From IMG/VR virus record IMGVR_UViG_3300032325_000557, positions 1-42,362 of that record: DNA of 42,362 bases; one strand, written 5' to 3'. How positions within the stretch are numbered: position 1 is the stretch's first letter; every line of letters begins with the position of its first letter. This stretch comes from a virus. A program made the translations under genes and the position numbers. Under the pieces are notes generated by a model. The model was not told the DNA's origin. It made no database searches and saw nothing but the letters and a program-made list of their open reading frames with translations. This document shows positions 17,590 to 25,978 of this stretch, piece by piece.

Positions 17590-18651
17590 ATGGCAAATCT
17601 ACAAGCTTCTACATTCACTGATCTCACATTACCGCAAGGTACAACAGCTCAGCGTCCAGCAACCCCAGCTAACGGAATGGTACGTTATAATACTACTATT
17701 AGTTTATTAGAATTCTGGGATGGATCCAATTGGCGTCCGGTTACTGGATATAGTGGAGGTACGATAGGCAGTGGTGGATCTATTACCAAAGTTAATAATA
17801 GTATTGTACACACCTTTACATCAGTAGGCAGTGCAACATTTACTCCATCATTTAACGGATACGTTCAAGTGTTGATTGTTGCTGGTGGCGGCGCCCCTGG
17901 CGGCGGGTGGTCAGGCGGTGGCGGCGGCGGCGGAATGATTTTTAACCGTGCATTTCCAGTCAGTGCAGGAACCAACTATCCAGTGACTGTCGGAGCCGGC
18001 GGAGGTAGAGATACTACATCAAACGGCAGCCCTTCTACTTTTAGTACAATTACTGCCAGTGGCGGAGGACATGCTGGCACTTGGGATCAACAAACACCTG
18101 GTAACCCAGGTGGTTCCGGTGGCGGTGGTGCAAACACATCTATTGACGGAAGCCGACTGCGAGTATTTGGTGGTATTGGTATTACAGGACAAGGTTTTCC
18201 TGGTGGCTCAGGAGTACGTTTCAACGACGACGGCGAAAATACACACAATGGTGGTGGTGGTGGTGGAGCAGGTGGTCCAGGCTGGGCGAGCCAAGACGAG
18301 AATCAACAACAAGCAACTCACGGCGGTCCAGGAGCAGCCAGCGACATCTTAGGCGATATTTTATATTGGGGCGGTGGCGGAGCCAGTGGTCCTCATATCT
18401 GCGACGGTGGTGGTGGTGATGGCGGAGTTGGAGGTGGTGGTGGTGGTGCGTCCCACTATGTTCCAGGATACCCTACAGTCGGTAACGGCTTTGGCGGTGG
18501 CCAATCTTTAAACAAAGGACAGCCAGCATCAAACAATGACGGCCATGCACGTTATGGCGGCAACGGTGCTGCTAACACCGGTGGTGGTGGTGGTGGTGGC
18601 GGTTCAAATCACGGGGGTGGCGGCTCTGGAATTGTAGTAATTAGATACTAA
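17590..18651 (+). CDS. Glycine-rich tail adhesin-like protein 1 (353 aa)
   Basis: First of three tandem paralogues. Residues about 1-60 form a small folded domain with GTTAQRPATPANGMVRYNT and EFWDGSNWRPVTGY, found at the N-terminus of many phage fibre tips. A jelly-roll-like strand pair (HTFTSVGSATFTPSFNGYVQ, VLIVAGGG) follows. The rest is rich in Gly runs separated by conserved islands such as FNRAFPVSAGTNYPVTVG, GQGFPGGSGVRFNDDGENTHNGG and GAASDILGDILYWGGGG, ending GSGIVVIRY. Long glycine-rich motifs are known from T-even gp38-type adhesins, where they pack as polyglycine II helices and present variable receptor-binding loops. A role as receptor-binding tip is therefore likely by analogy; homology to gp38 itself is not established here. 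It lies right after an S74 fibre gene. Confidence 0.7.
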   Translation: MANLQASTFTDLTLPQGTTAQRPATPANGMVRYNTTISLLEFWDGSNWRPVTGYSGGTIGSGGSITKVNNSIVHTFTSVGSATFTPSFNGYVQVLIVAGGGAPGGGWSGGGGGGGMIFNRAFPVSAGTNYPVTVGAGGGRDTTSNGSPSTFSTITASGGGHAGTWDQQTPGNPGGSGGGGANTSIDGSRLRVFGGIGITGQGFPGGSGVRFNDDGENTHNGGGGGGAGGPGWASQDENQQQATHGGPGAASDILGDILYWGGGGASGPHICDGGGGDGGVGGGGGGASHYVPGYPTVGNGFGGGQSLNKGQPASNNDGHARYGGNGAANTGGGGGGGGSNHGGGGSGIVVIRY

Positions 18652-18661
18652 GAGAGAATAA

Positions 18662-19798
18662 ATGGCAACGCTTCAAAACACAACAATCAACGACACAGGA
18701 TTTATTACACTGCCTTCAGGTAATACTGGCCAACGCCCTTCTCCTACAGCTGGTATGATCCGCATAAATTCAGAAAATAATCTATTAGAATTTTATGATA
18801 GCACAGGTTGGAGACCAATCACTGGGGTTAGCAAAGGATCTATTGGCACAGGCGGTAATGAAATTTTATATGCAGGATCAAATGTTGGTCGAGCATCAGG
18901 AGTTGTTCATCTGTTTACCGCAGTTGGCGGTCATACATTTACTCCAGCATTTTCTGGGACTGTAGAAGTACTAGTAATTGGAGGCGGAGCATCTGGTGGT
19001 GGCCACTTAGGTGGTGGTGGTGGTGCAGGTGGATTTACTTATAATAGAGCATATCCTGTTAGCAGCGGCAGTGGTATATCAATCACAGTAGGTGGTGGTG
19101 GTGCAGCTAATACTTATGGTCAAAGTCCTCCAGGATACTCTGGCGGAAACAGTGTTTTTGGAGCTATTACCAGTAACGGTGGTGGTGGTGGCGGATCGTG
19201 GGACAGCAATGCAGCCCGTCCAGGCGGCAGTGGTGGTGGTGGTTGTACAGGATCTCAAGGTAGCGGCTCAAACAATCATACCGGACCAAACGATAGTCGT
19301 AACACAAACATGGGCGGTCGAGCTGTTTCTGGACAAGGATTTCCTGGAGGCTCGGGAATTAGATTTAATCGTCAAAGCGAAGACAGTCACAAAGCAGGTG
19401 GCGGTGGTGGAGCAGGAGGTCCCGGATTCAGTTCTGAAGATGACTGCCACGAAGGACGTATGGGAGAAGGCGGCCCAGGAGCAGCCAACGATATTCTAGG
19501 TTATACATTGTATTGGGCAGGCGGTGGAGGTGGTGCCTGCCATCAAGGAAATACCACAGTTGCATCAAGCGGCGGCATTGGTGGTGGTGGTGGTGGCACT
19601 TTAAATCACGGAAACCCAAGATATCCAGGTACTGCTGGTAGCAGCAGCGGAGGCGGCATGGCATTAAACAGTGGTGGTGGTGTTACTAACAGTGGTTATG
19701 AAGGCGGATCTGCCGGAGCAAACACAGGCAGCGGTTCAGGTGGTGCATATGGTTCTGCCAAAGCTGGCGGCAGCGGCATTGTAATTGTTAGATATTAA
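18662..19798 (+). CDS. Glycine-rich tail adhesin-like protein 2 (378 aa)
   Basis: Second tandem paralogue. It keeps the N-terminal domain (LPSGNTGQRPSPTAGMIRIN, LLEFYDSTGWRPITGV), the strand pair (VVHLFTAVGGHTFTPAFSG, VEVLVIGGG), the islands YNRAYPVSSGS, GQGFPGGSGIRFNRQSED, GAANDILGYTLYWAGGG, and the GSGIVIVRY end. Differences from its neighbours cluster in the segments between Gly runs (for example DNSRNTN-like loops and the region near residues 190-220), which is where receptor loops lie in known glycine-rich adhesins. GAGAG precedes the start, and the gene is 10 bases from the previous stop. It was probably made by tandem duplication followed by divergence. Confidence 0.7.
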   Translation: MATLQNTTINDTGFITLPSGNTGQRPSPTAGMIRINSENNLLEFYDSTGWRPITGVSKGSIGTGGNEILYAGSNVGRASGVVHLFTAVGGHTFTPAFSGTVEVLVIGGGASGGGHLGGGGGAGGFTYNRAYPVSSGSGISITVGGGGAANTYGQSPPGYSGGNSVFGAITSNGGGGGGSWDSNAARPGGSGGGGCTGSQGSGSNNHTGPNDSRNTNMGGRAVSGQGFPGGSGIRFNRQSEDSHKAGGGGGAGGPGFSSEDDCHEGRMGEGGPGAANDILGYTLYWAGGGGGACHQGNTTVASSGGIGGGGGGTLNHGNPRYPGTAGSSSGGGMALNSGGGVTNSGYEGGSAGANTGSGSGGAYGSAKAGGSGIVIVRY

Positions 19799-19812
19799 AG
19801 AGAAAAATACAA

Positions 19813-20952
19813 ATGGCAACCCTAAAAAATACAATAATCAGTGCTAGTAGTGCAGTAACTACTCCAAATAACACACAAAGTACAGTAGCTGGAACCGGCA
19901 AACTTCGCTTTAACACCACTAACAGTCAAAATAGTTTAGAATTTTATGACGGAGTAGCATGGCGTCCAGTTACTGGATACAGCCAAGGAACTGTAGGCAC
20001 AGGTGGACAGACTATATCTTACATATTAGGAAATATTGTACATTTGTTTACTACGGTGGGCAATCATTCATTTACTCCAGCACACACAGGCACTGTTCAA
20101 GTGCTAGTTGTTGGTGCAGGAGCTGGTTCTGGATATGACTGGGCAGTTGGCGGCGGCGGTGGCGGCGTCATTATGAACCGCAGTTTTCCTGTTAGTGCTG
20201 GTACACCATATTCTATAACTGTCGGTGGTGGCTCAGTGGGCGGCGTTGATGGTGGATCTGGAAACGTTGCTGCATCAAACGGTGGTAATTCAGTATTCTC
20301 AACAATCACTGCTAGTGGTGGTGGAGGTGGTGGTTCATGGCAACCCAACGCACCAAGTTCTATGGACAACGGAAGAACCGGTGGCAGATCTGGAAGTTCG
20401 GGTGGCGGTGGATCTAATACTGGCGACGGAGTCGATAGTCGTCAGCGCAATTATGGCGGCAGAGGTATTGACGGACAAGGATATCCAGGAGGTTCTGGTA
20501 TTAGATTTAATGCAGATACTGAAAATACTCACCAAGGTGGAGGTGGAGGTGGAGCAGGCGGTCCTGGCGCAAGTGCTCCGGACGGACGTCAACGATATCG
20601 TTCGTCTTTTAGAGGTGACCAAATTGCAGGCGGCCCTGGTCGCGCAACAGATATTATTGGTGGAAACACTCTATACTTTGGTGGCGGTGGTGCTGGTGGT
20701 GGTCACCTAGGTTGGAACGTTAATGGTTCAGCTGGCGGTATCGGTGGTGGCGGTGGTGGTAGTTTCCACCATAGTGGACCCTACGGAGGCGACCGTAAAT
20801 TTGGACAAGGTGGTGGTCAATCATTAAACAACGGCGAAGATGGATTTGCCACAGCACGTGGTGGTGTAGGTGGTGCAAACACAGGCGGTGGTGGCGGTGG
20901 TGGACAGCACGGTCGCAATGGCGGATCTGGGGTAGTTATTATTAAATATTAA
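19813..20952 (+). CDS. Glycine-rich tail adhesin-like protein 3 (379 aa)
   Basis: Third tandem paralogue and last gene of the plus-strand structural run. The common framework is present: LRFNTTNSQNSLEFYDG followed by AWRPVTGY, HSFTPAHTGTVQVLVVGAG, MNRSFPVSAGTPYSITVGGG, GQGYPGGSGIRFNADTENTH, RATDIIGGNTLYFGGGGAGG, and GSGVVIIKY at the end. It has a longer loop region (RQRYRSSFRGDQIAGG) than its siblings. Its stop codon overlaps that of the convergent halogenase gene by 4 bases, so no intergenic terminator separates the structural run from the accessory island. Confidence 0.7.
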   Translation: MATLKNTIISASSAVTTPNNTQSTVAGTGKLRFNTTNSQNSLEFYDGVAWRPVTGYSQGTVGTGGQTISYILGNIVHLFTTVGNHSFTPAHTGTVQVLVVGAGAGSGYDWAVGGGGGGVIMNRSFPVSAGTPYSITVGGGSVGGVDGGSGNVAASNGGNSVFSTITASGGGGGGSWQPNAPSSMDNGRTGGRSGSSGGGGSNTGDGVDSRQRNYGGRGIDGQGYPGGSGIRFNADTENTHQGGGGGGAGGPGASAPDGRQRYRSSFRGDQIAGGPGRATDIIGGNTLYFGGGGAGGGHLGWNVNGSAGGIGGGGGGSFHHSGPYGGDRKFGQGGGQSLNNGEDGFATARGGVGGANTGGGGGGGQHGRNGGSGVVIIKY

Positions 20953-22514
20953 TCTTTGTAAAAAGTATCTCTAAGATACTGATACAACGAAGGGGCTGTT
21001 TCTACAGCCCTTTTCCATTTGTTTTTCTTCTGTTCGAGTTTTTGAATCACAATAGCGAACTCTTGTTTAAGATCAGTACCGACAGGAAAAATATGATTCA
21101 ACAAAGATACATCATTAGCATGCCAATTCATTCCAGCAGCCAAACAATTGATTCCTGGATCTTCCTGGAAATACCTCACAAAGTTTTTTTGGTACATGGT
21201 TTGATAGTATAATCCTTGTGTCTGTAATTTATTAACACTAGGTGCTAGTTTAATGTAAGATCGTTTTCCTATGTCTCGCCAATATTCCGAATCGTCCCTA
21301 TGGCTTAGAGCATAGTGCATTGAAACGAAATGAGCCCAATAGTTAAATTCGTCTTCACATTTTAAATTAAATTCATCTCGATCCCACTGACTTACACTTC
21401 CTCGAAGCAGCACACTACATAATGTTCGAGCGAATTCGTGAGTAGTAAGCAATCCTGTGCTTTCCAACGGTTCAATAAATGCAGCACTTAGACCTAGAGC
21501 AACAACATTTTTGACCCATAATCGCTCGTGTTTGCCAACTCTCATTTTAATATCTTTAAATTCACAACCTGAAGGATCATACCCTTTAGAAATTAAATGT
21601 GTTATGAAATCTTTTTTAGCATCTTCCGGACTTATGTACTTGTCGCTGTACACATATCCTGTACCAACTCGACTCCACAGTGGAATATTCCACACCCACC
21701 CGTTGTCTAATGCTGTACACTCTGTAACGCTATTAAGTTGAGTTTCTTTATCAGTGTAATTGATTCTAGTTGCCCATGCTCTATTATTAGGCAATAGATT
21801 TTCATAGCTAGTAAAAGGTTCATTTAACGCATCACCTAACAGCATAGATTTAAATCCCGTACAATCAACAAATAAATCTGCTGAAATCATATCACCATTG
21901 TCTAGAGTTAATGTTTCGATGCCATCGTCATTGGTTAAAATGTTAACCACTTCTGCTGAAATATGGCTAACTCCTCGAGGTTTACAATGATGATCTTTTA
22001 ACCATGCACCTAATTTTGCAGCATCAAAATGAAACGCCGTGTCGTTATAAAAATTGAAGTTATCTAGATCTATGTTATCTGTTAAAATTTTATTAGAGTT
22101 AACTAATGCCATTTGAGAATAATAACAATTTACATAATCTTCTGAAGGTGTTTCTGGATATAAGGCTTTTTTAATAAACCAATCATCTTTCAGGTGTAAA
22201 TTTCCTTCCAAACACGGAAGTCCGAACGGATAATACCAAGTACCTCCGTCTTTGTTATAGAAGTTATTAAATTTAATGGCAAGTTTGTACGATGCATCAG
22301 TGGCTTTGATAAAATCTTTATCTTTAATTCCTACCATACGCATCCATCCTCGAATTCCGCCAACGGTGCTTTCACCAACACCCACAGTAGGAACACTAGG
22401 ACTTTCGATAACACTGACTTCAACATCAACAAGTTGAGTGATTAGACTAGCTGCGGTTATCCAACCTGCGCTGCCCCCACCCACTACCACTATTTTTTTT
22501 ATTTTAGAGCTCAT
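20949..22514 (-). CDS. Flavin-dependent (tryptophan-type) halogenase 1 (521 aa)
   Basis: FADH2-dependent halogenase homologue. Enzymes of this family make hypohalous acid at the flavin and pass it, through a conserved Lys, to an electron-rich substrate. Seen here: the FAD-binding GGGSAGW at 12-18; GVGEST at 45-50; the catalytic-Lys position K77 in ASYKLAIKF; VDCTGF near 217-222; the family hallmark W273-V-W-N-I-P278; and EPLESTG near 348-354, whose E351 matches the catalytic Glu and whose STG matches the halide-site loop of PrnA. The full set of residues makes this the most canonical of the four homologues. The length is typical. The start ATG overlaps the stop of the 244-aa gene as ATGA, so translation is coupled. 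Halide and substrate are unknown. A related viral halogenase (VirX1, cyanophage Syn10) is known. Confidence 0.88.
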   Translation of the reverse strand: MSSKIKKIVVVGGGSAGWITAASLITQLVDVEVSVIESPSVPTVGVGESTVGGIRGWMRMVGIKDKDFIKATDASYKLAIKFNNFYNKDGGTWYYPFGLPCLEGNLHLKDDWFIKKALYPETPSEDYVNCYYSQMALVNSNKILTDNIDLDNFNFYNDTAFHFDAAKLGAWLKDHHCKPRGVSHISAEVVNILTNDDGIETLTLDNGDMISADLFVDCTGFKSMLLGDALNEPFTSYENLLPNNRAWATRINYTDKETQLNSVTECTALDNGWVWNIPLWSRVGTGYVYSDKYISPEDAKKDFITHLISKGYDPSGCEFKDIKMRVGKHERLWVKNVVALGLSAAFIEPLESTGLLTTHEFARTLCSVLLRGSVSQWDRDEFNLKCEDEFNYWAHFVSMHYALSHRDDSEYWRDIGKRSYIKLAPSVNKLQTQGLYYQTMYQKNFVRYFQEDPGINCLAAGMNWHANDVSLLNHIFPVGTDLKQEFAIVIQKLEQKKNKWKRAVETAPSLYQYLRDTFYKD

Positions 22515-23245
22515 ATTTTTTTAAATGGGCATTGACCAGCTTTAACTTCTTTTAGTTGTTGATACCTTTCTTTTAAAGGTTTAAAAGGATGTTCTTTTCT
22601 TATATCAGCACATACCTTAATCTCTTCCCACGGGATAGATTGTTCTACTAGTTTAACAATATCGTCACAATTAAATTTAAAATAACATAATGCATCACCT
22701 TTTTTGATTTCAACTTTTGAAATTTGATTCTTAAATTCCCATACAAGTTCGATCGGTCTAGTCCACTTACTGATATCGTACTCTCCGGGGATAATTGTAC
22801 ACTTATCGGTAAAATCATTATAGTGCATAAATGCAGGCAGCAATTGTACAAGTACAGATTCTGTACTAGTAAAGGTATTCAACCAATCTATTCCTATAAT
22901 CGGGTATGGATTAATTTTTGAATCGTTTCCTGATAAAAATCTAATATCTACAATTTTTTCAAATTGTTCTTGAGTTAGATTCTCACTCCATATTTCTCCA
23001 CGATGATCTTCTCTTATATTAGCAATTGTTAAATCAAACGGAGCACGAAACACAAAAATGTTTTTTAAAAAATCAGTGTGCGCAGGACATTTTAAATAAG
23101 TTGAACCTTTTCTTACCTCCACTGAATCTTTGGATAGTCTAGTATAGGGATAATAATCAGTATCGATCAAGGGTTTTATGCATTCTGGATTATCTTGATA
23201 CCACTCGATGCTAGTTCCAAACGACCATTTTACTTCTATTGTCAT
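22511..23245 (-). CDS. Unrecognised protein between two halogenases (244 aa)
   Basis: Not assigned to a family with confidence. It is a soluble protein with many beta-strand-like stretches and aromatic residues, no signal peptide and no membrane segment. Visible features are YYPYTRLSKDS, a YLKCPAHTDFLKN stretch containing H-x-D, WTRPIELVWEF, and IKKGDALCYFKF, which resembles the G-D-P/A turn of cupin-like barrels. The C-terminal 30 residues are Lys-rich and may be helical (FKPLKERYQQLKEVKAG). Both ends overlap the flanking halogenase genes by ATGA, so the three are made as a coupled unit. A partner, substrate-presenting or accessory role for the halogenases is inferred from this arrangement only. 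Confidence 0.7.
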   Translation of the reverse strand: MTIEVKWSFGTSIEWYQDNPECIKPLIDTDYYPYTRLSKDSVEVRKGSTYLKCPAHTDFLKNIFVFRAPFDLTIANIREDHRGEIWSENLTQEQFEKIVDIRFLSGNDSKINPYPIIGIDWLNTFTSTESVLVQLLPAFMHYNDFTDKCTIIPGEYDISKWTRPIELVWEFKNQISKVEIKKGDALCYFKFNCDDIVKLVEQSIPWEEIKVCADIRKEHPFKPLKERYQQLKEVKAGQCPFKKI

Positions 23246-24711
23246 AATTTAGTTAACTCTGAAATTCGATCAACTTCTTTGCTATGTGGTCTACTCCAAA
23301 TATGTCGATTTTTTTCGTGTTCGATATAACTTTTAACCAACATTTCACATGCAATTTCTGTAGGAATAGACAATGGCCTATTAGCCAACGTATACCCTAA
23401 CTGTATCAACATCAAACTCCAGTTAGATCCTCCAAACATATAATTATATTTGCCTGCATTTGGTACAGCTATGTTAGGATTTTCAAGCTCATTAATAAAA
23501 TGTATCATCCTAGTTGAAGGTTGAAATCTTTCTTTAACCCAGTTCCAAAATTTACTAGATCGATGGTTATTTGCATAATGCATGCTGACAAAGTCTACAC
23601 AATCCTCAAATAGTATTTTCATCTGTAAATTAAAATTCATACGATCGATATCGCTGAAATGTCTCTCGTAAATAGCACTATTCAATTGACCAATACCGTA
23701 GGTAATTAATCCAATACCTGTGCTCTCCAACGGCTCAATGAACCCAGAACTCAGGCCAATAGTTACCACATTTTCAGCCCATTGATCTTCATTGTAAAAC
23801 GGATCCCAGTGAATAACTCTGATATTTTCTTTTTTAATTCTGTTATCCCAGTGATTAACAAAATAGTCTTTGGCTTCTTCAATATCAGTAATGTCTCGAT
23901 TAAACACCATTCCGCTGCCTATTCTTGATGCCACACCAATTTTCCAGATCCAACCGTGATCAACAGCTTCACATTCTGCATAAGGTTTAAATTCAGATTC
24001 TCGATTTTGATAAGGCACCGGGCATGCTATTGCAGTGTTTACAAACAGGCGATCGCTTAGGTCAATACGATGCAATGGCTTGCGCAAAACATTTTTAAAA
24101 CCAGTACAATCAATATATAAGTCACTGTAAACTAATTCTTCGTTTTTTAATTTTAACGATTCGATGGTGTCGTTGTCTTTGTAATTAACCGTCATAACAT
24201 CTGAACGGATGATATTGATTTTGTCTTTTAGATGTTCTTGCAAAAATACAACTAGTTTCCCGCAGTCAACATGAAACCCGTAATTATCAATAGCATTAAC
24301 ATCTACTCCGTTGTGTTCTATTGACAAATCGTAACACGATAATGAATATTTTTTAAAATCAAGGTGTTGATTGCAAGACCAACTGTCCCAAGTATTAACA
24401 CCGTTGAAAAGTTTTCTGTTTCCTTTATAAAACGGATGCCAGATGTCGTCATCTTTTTCACGCCAATTAGAAAATAATATTCCGGATTTATACCCAGCAT
24501 CTAACGGAATAAACCAATCTTCTATTTTAAATCCGCATTCTTCCATAAACGGTTTAAAACTCAATAGTGTTGCTTCGCCCACGCCAATAGGTGTACCTAT
24601 TTCCTTATCTACCACAGTTATTTTTATGTCAGGTTGATTTTTATACAAATACGCAGCAGTGAGCCACCCACTAGTTCCGCCCCCGACAATGGTTATACTG
24701 GATACATTCAT
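23242..24711 (-). CDS. Flavin-dependent (tryptophan-type) halogenase 2 (489 aa)
   Basis: Second halogenase homologue. GGGTSGW (10-16) binds FAD, and GVGEAT (43-48) follows. K75 in DAGYKSGILFSNW sits at the catalytic Lys position, IDCTGF is at 200-205, and IEPLESTG (near 325-332) keeps the catalytic Glu (E329) and the STG halide loop. The hallmark W-x-W-x-I-P reads W254-I-W-K-I-G259: the final Pro is Gly, unlike halogenases 1 and 4. I chose the ATG at 24711 because AAGGGAA lies 5 bases upstream and the FAD motif then begins at the normal distance; an in-frame GTG at 24735 would add 8 residues. It is the first gene of a three-gene coupled operon. Confidence 0.85.
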   Translation of the reverse strand: MNVSSITIVGGGTSGWLTAAYLYKNQPDIKITVVDKEIGTPIGVGEATLLSFKPFMEECGFKIEDWFIPLDAGYKSGILFSNWREKDDDIWHPFYKGNRKLFNGVNTWDSWSCNQHLDFKKYSLSCYDLSIEHNGVDVNAIDNYGFHVDCGKLVVFLQEHLKDKINIIRSDVMTVNYKDNDTIESLKLKNEELVYSDLYIDCTGFKNVLRKPLHRIDLSDRLFVNTAIACPVPYQNRESEFKPYAECEAVDHGWIWKIGVASRIGSGMVFNRDITDIEEAKDYFVNHWDNRIKKENIRVIHWDPFYNEDQWAENVVTIGLSSGFIEPLESTGIGLITYGIGQLNSAIYERHFSDIDRMNFNLQMKILFEDCVDFVSMHYANNHRSSKFWNWVKERFQPSTRMIHFINELENPNIAVPNAGKYNYMFGGSNWSLMLIQLGYTLANRPLSIPTEIACEMLVKSYIEHEKNRHIWSRPHSKEVDRISELTKL

Positions 24712-24729
24712 ATTTTCCCTTAAATTGAT

Positions 24730-24784
24730 ATACACTATACTTATATTTTTTTAGTACCACGGAGAAAATTCGTAAATAGTGTAT
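24730..24784. promoter_or_regulatory. Divergent promoter region with 9-base inverted repeat
   Basis: The short region between the halogenase 2 operon (minus) and the oxygenase operon (plus) is bounded by ATACACTAT (24730-24738) and its exact reverse complement ATAGTGTAT (24776-24784). On the minus strand TATAAGTA (24745-24738) is one base from the T4 late consensus. On the plus strand CGTAAATA (24771-24778) precedes the ATG by 12 bases. The region probably drives both operons. Confidence 0.4.
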
Positions 24785-25370
24785 GATAAAGATTGTTGAT
24801 AATTTCATCTCGAAACAATTCCAAGAAGAAATTAAGAGTACTCTACTAGGACACAGTTTTCCTTGGTACTTCACTGAAGACATCACTTTTGGAAAATCTT
24901 TGGTTGAATCTCAAAACCTAGGGCAACCACACCCGGCGCATGCTCATTTATTTTGCAGAAATAAAAAACCTACAAGCAATTATTTTGATATGGTATTACC
25001 ATTGGCCCATTTCGGTGCATCAGAAGCTAATTTTAAATTTAATGAAGTTGTGCAATGTCGAAGTTTTTTACAATATCCGCTAAACAATAGTTTTTTAGAG
25101 AAACATGTAGACAAACTGCACATTGATTTGCCATATGATCATTTAGTTGTGTTATATTATGTGGTAGATTCGGACGGAGATACTTTAATTGTAGATAAAA
25201 TTAGAGAAGGAGACATTGAAGAATATCATCATAACGTTGAAGACTATAACATAATTCAACGAGTTAAACCAAAACAAGGCAGGGCTGTGATATTTAACGG
25301 TAAGTATTATCATACAGCAGAACAGCCGACACACCATATGAGATGTATTATTAATTTTGACATTATATAA
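24783..25370 (+). CDS. 2OG-Fe(II) dioxygenase-like protein, 'DSDGDT' type (195 aa)
   Basis: Small 2-oxoglutarate/Fe(II)-dependent dioxygenase homologue of the prolyl-hydroxylase-like fold. The double-stranded beta-helix motifs are in order: H108-V-D110 (proximal iron ligands), LYYVVDSDGDTLI (about 124-136), FNGKYYHTA with H177 (distal ligand) and R187 in MRCIINFDI (2OG carboxylate). The N-terminus (MIKIVDNFIS, HSFPWYF) is shared with the proteins at 25370, 30543, 32785 and, more weakly, 33394, so these five are paralogues. It is the first of four plus-strand oxygenase genes with overlapping ends. No clear ribosome-binding site sits at the usual spacing; a late promoter-like CGTAAATA lies 12 bases upstream of the ATG. 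The substrate is unknown. Confidence 0.8.
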   Translation: MIKIVDNFISKQFQEEIKSTLLGHSFPWYFTEDITFGKSLVESQNLGQPHPAHAHLFCRNKKPTSNYFDMVLPLAHFGASEANFKFNEVVQCRSFLQYPLNNSFLEKHVDKLHIDLPYDHLVVLYYVVDSDGDTLIVDKIREGDIEEYHHNVEDYNIIQRVKPKQGRAVIFNGKYYHTAEQPTHHMRCIINFDII

Positions 25371-25978
25371 TGGATAATAAAATTCGTATAATAGATAATT
25401 TCTTGCCAGATCTTGAATTTGCAAAATTACAAGAATATATTCTATCGGTTAATTTTCCTTGGTTTTATTGTGAACATGTATCATTGCCTCCTGCAGAAAA
25501 TTTTATTACAGATCCGCTAGCTGTTGAGACTGATGGGTTTCATCATATCTTTTATGATAAAGAATATGATGTTGAAAGTTTTGCTACCGAATATTTAAAT
25601 AATTTTTATAAAAGATTAGAAGAGCAACTGGGATTTACAAAAAATAATTTTATCAGAATTAGGTCTAGCATGAAAAGCCCCAAACTTGGTTTTACATCAG
25701 AAAATTATAATTTACCCCACATTGATTATTTTTTCCCTCATGAAACCTTAATATACTATCTCAATGACTCAGACGGCGATACACGTATTTTTGATCAAGA
25801 ATTTGCACAAACTAAAAATAATTGGGACGAAGAGCCGGAAAAGTTTACAACTAAATGTAGGATTACTCCAAAGGCAAATAGACTGTTATGGATAGACGGA
25901 TTTCGATATCACACTGCCAGCAACCCAATAGAATCAAAAAGAAGAGTTATTATCAATATTAATCTATTACCAAGATGA
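25370..25978 (+). CDS. 2OG-Fe(II) dioxygenase-like protein, 'DSDGDT' type (202 aa)
   Basis: Paralogue of the preceding oxygenase. H117-I-D119 are the expected proximal ligands, YYLNDSDGDTRIF (about 129-141) marks the subfamily, and H181 in FRYHTA plus R191/R192 in KRRVIININ give the distal ligand and the 2OG-binding Arg. The N-terminal NFPWFYCEH is also shared. The iron and co-substrate residues all appear intact, so an active dioxygenase is likely. Its ATG overlaps the preceding TAA by one base (TAATG), indicating coupled translation. The substrate cannot be read from the sequence; hydroxylation of protein side chains or of a small molecule are both possible. Confidence 0.8.
   Translation: MDNKIRIIDNFLPDLEFAKLQEYILSVNFPWFYCEHVSLPPAENFITDPLAVETDGFHHIFYDKEYDVESFATEYLNNFYKRLEEQLGFTKNNFIRIRSSMKSPKLGFTSENYNLPHIDYFFPHETLIYYLNDSDGDTRIFDQEFAQTKNNWDEEPEKFTTKCRITPKANRLLWIDGFRYHTASNPIESKRRVIININLLPR

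Noticed and set aside
18059-20710. Long open frames rich in Val and Gln in the +1 frame of the glycine-rich genes (for example 20225-20710 and 19092-19499)
   Set aside because: They are produced by reading GGTGGT repeats one frame off (GTG-GTG gives Val runs). They have no ribosome-binding site, and the in-frame proteins are clearly conserved among the three paralogues.
17880-20930. Repeated GGTGGTGGT tracts as a CRISPR-like or satellite array
   Set aside because: The repeats have no constant unit or spacers and are explained by runs of Gly codons inside real genes.
23242-24735. Upstream GTG start of halogenase 2 at 24735
   Set aside because: The ATG at 24711 has AAGGGAA at good spacing, and the FAD motif begins at the usual distance from it. 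The longer form places that RBS inside the gene.
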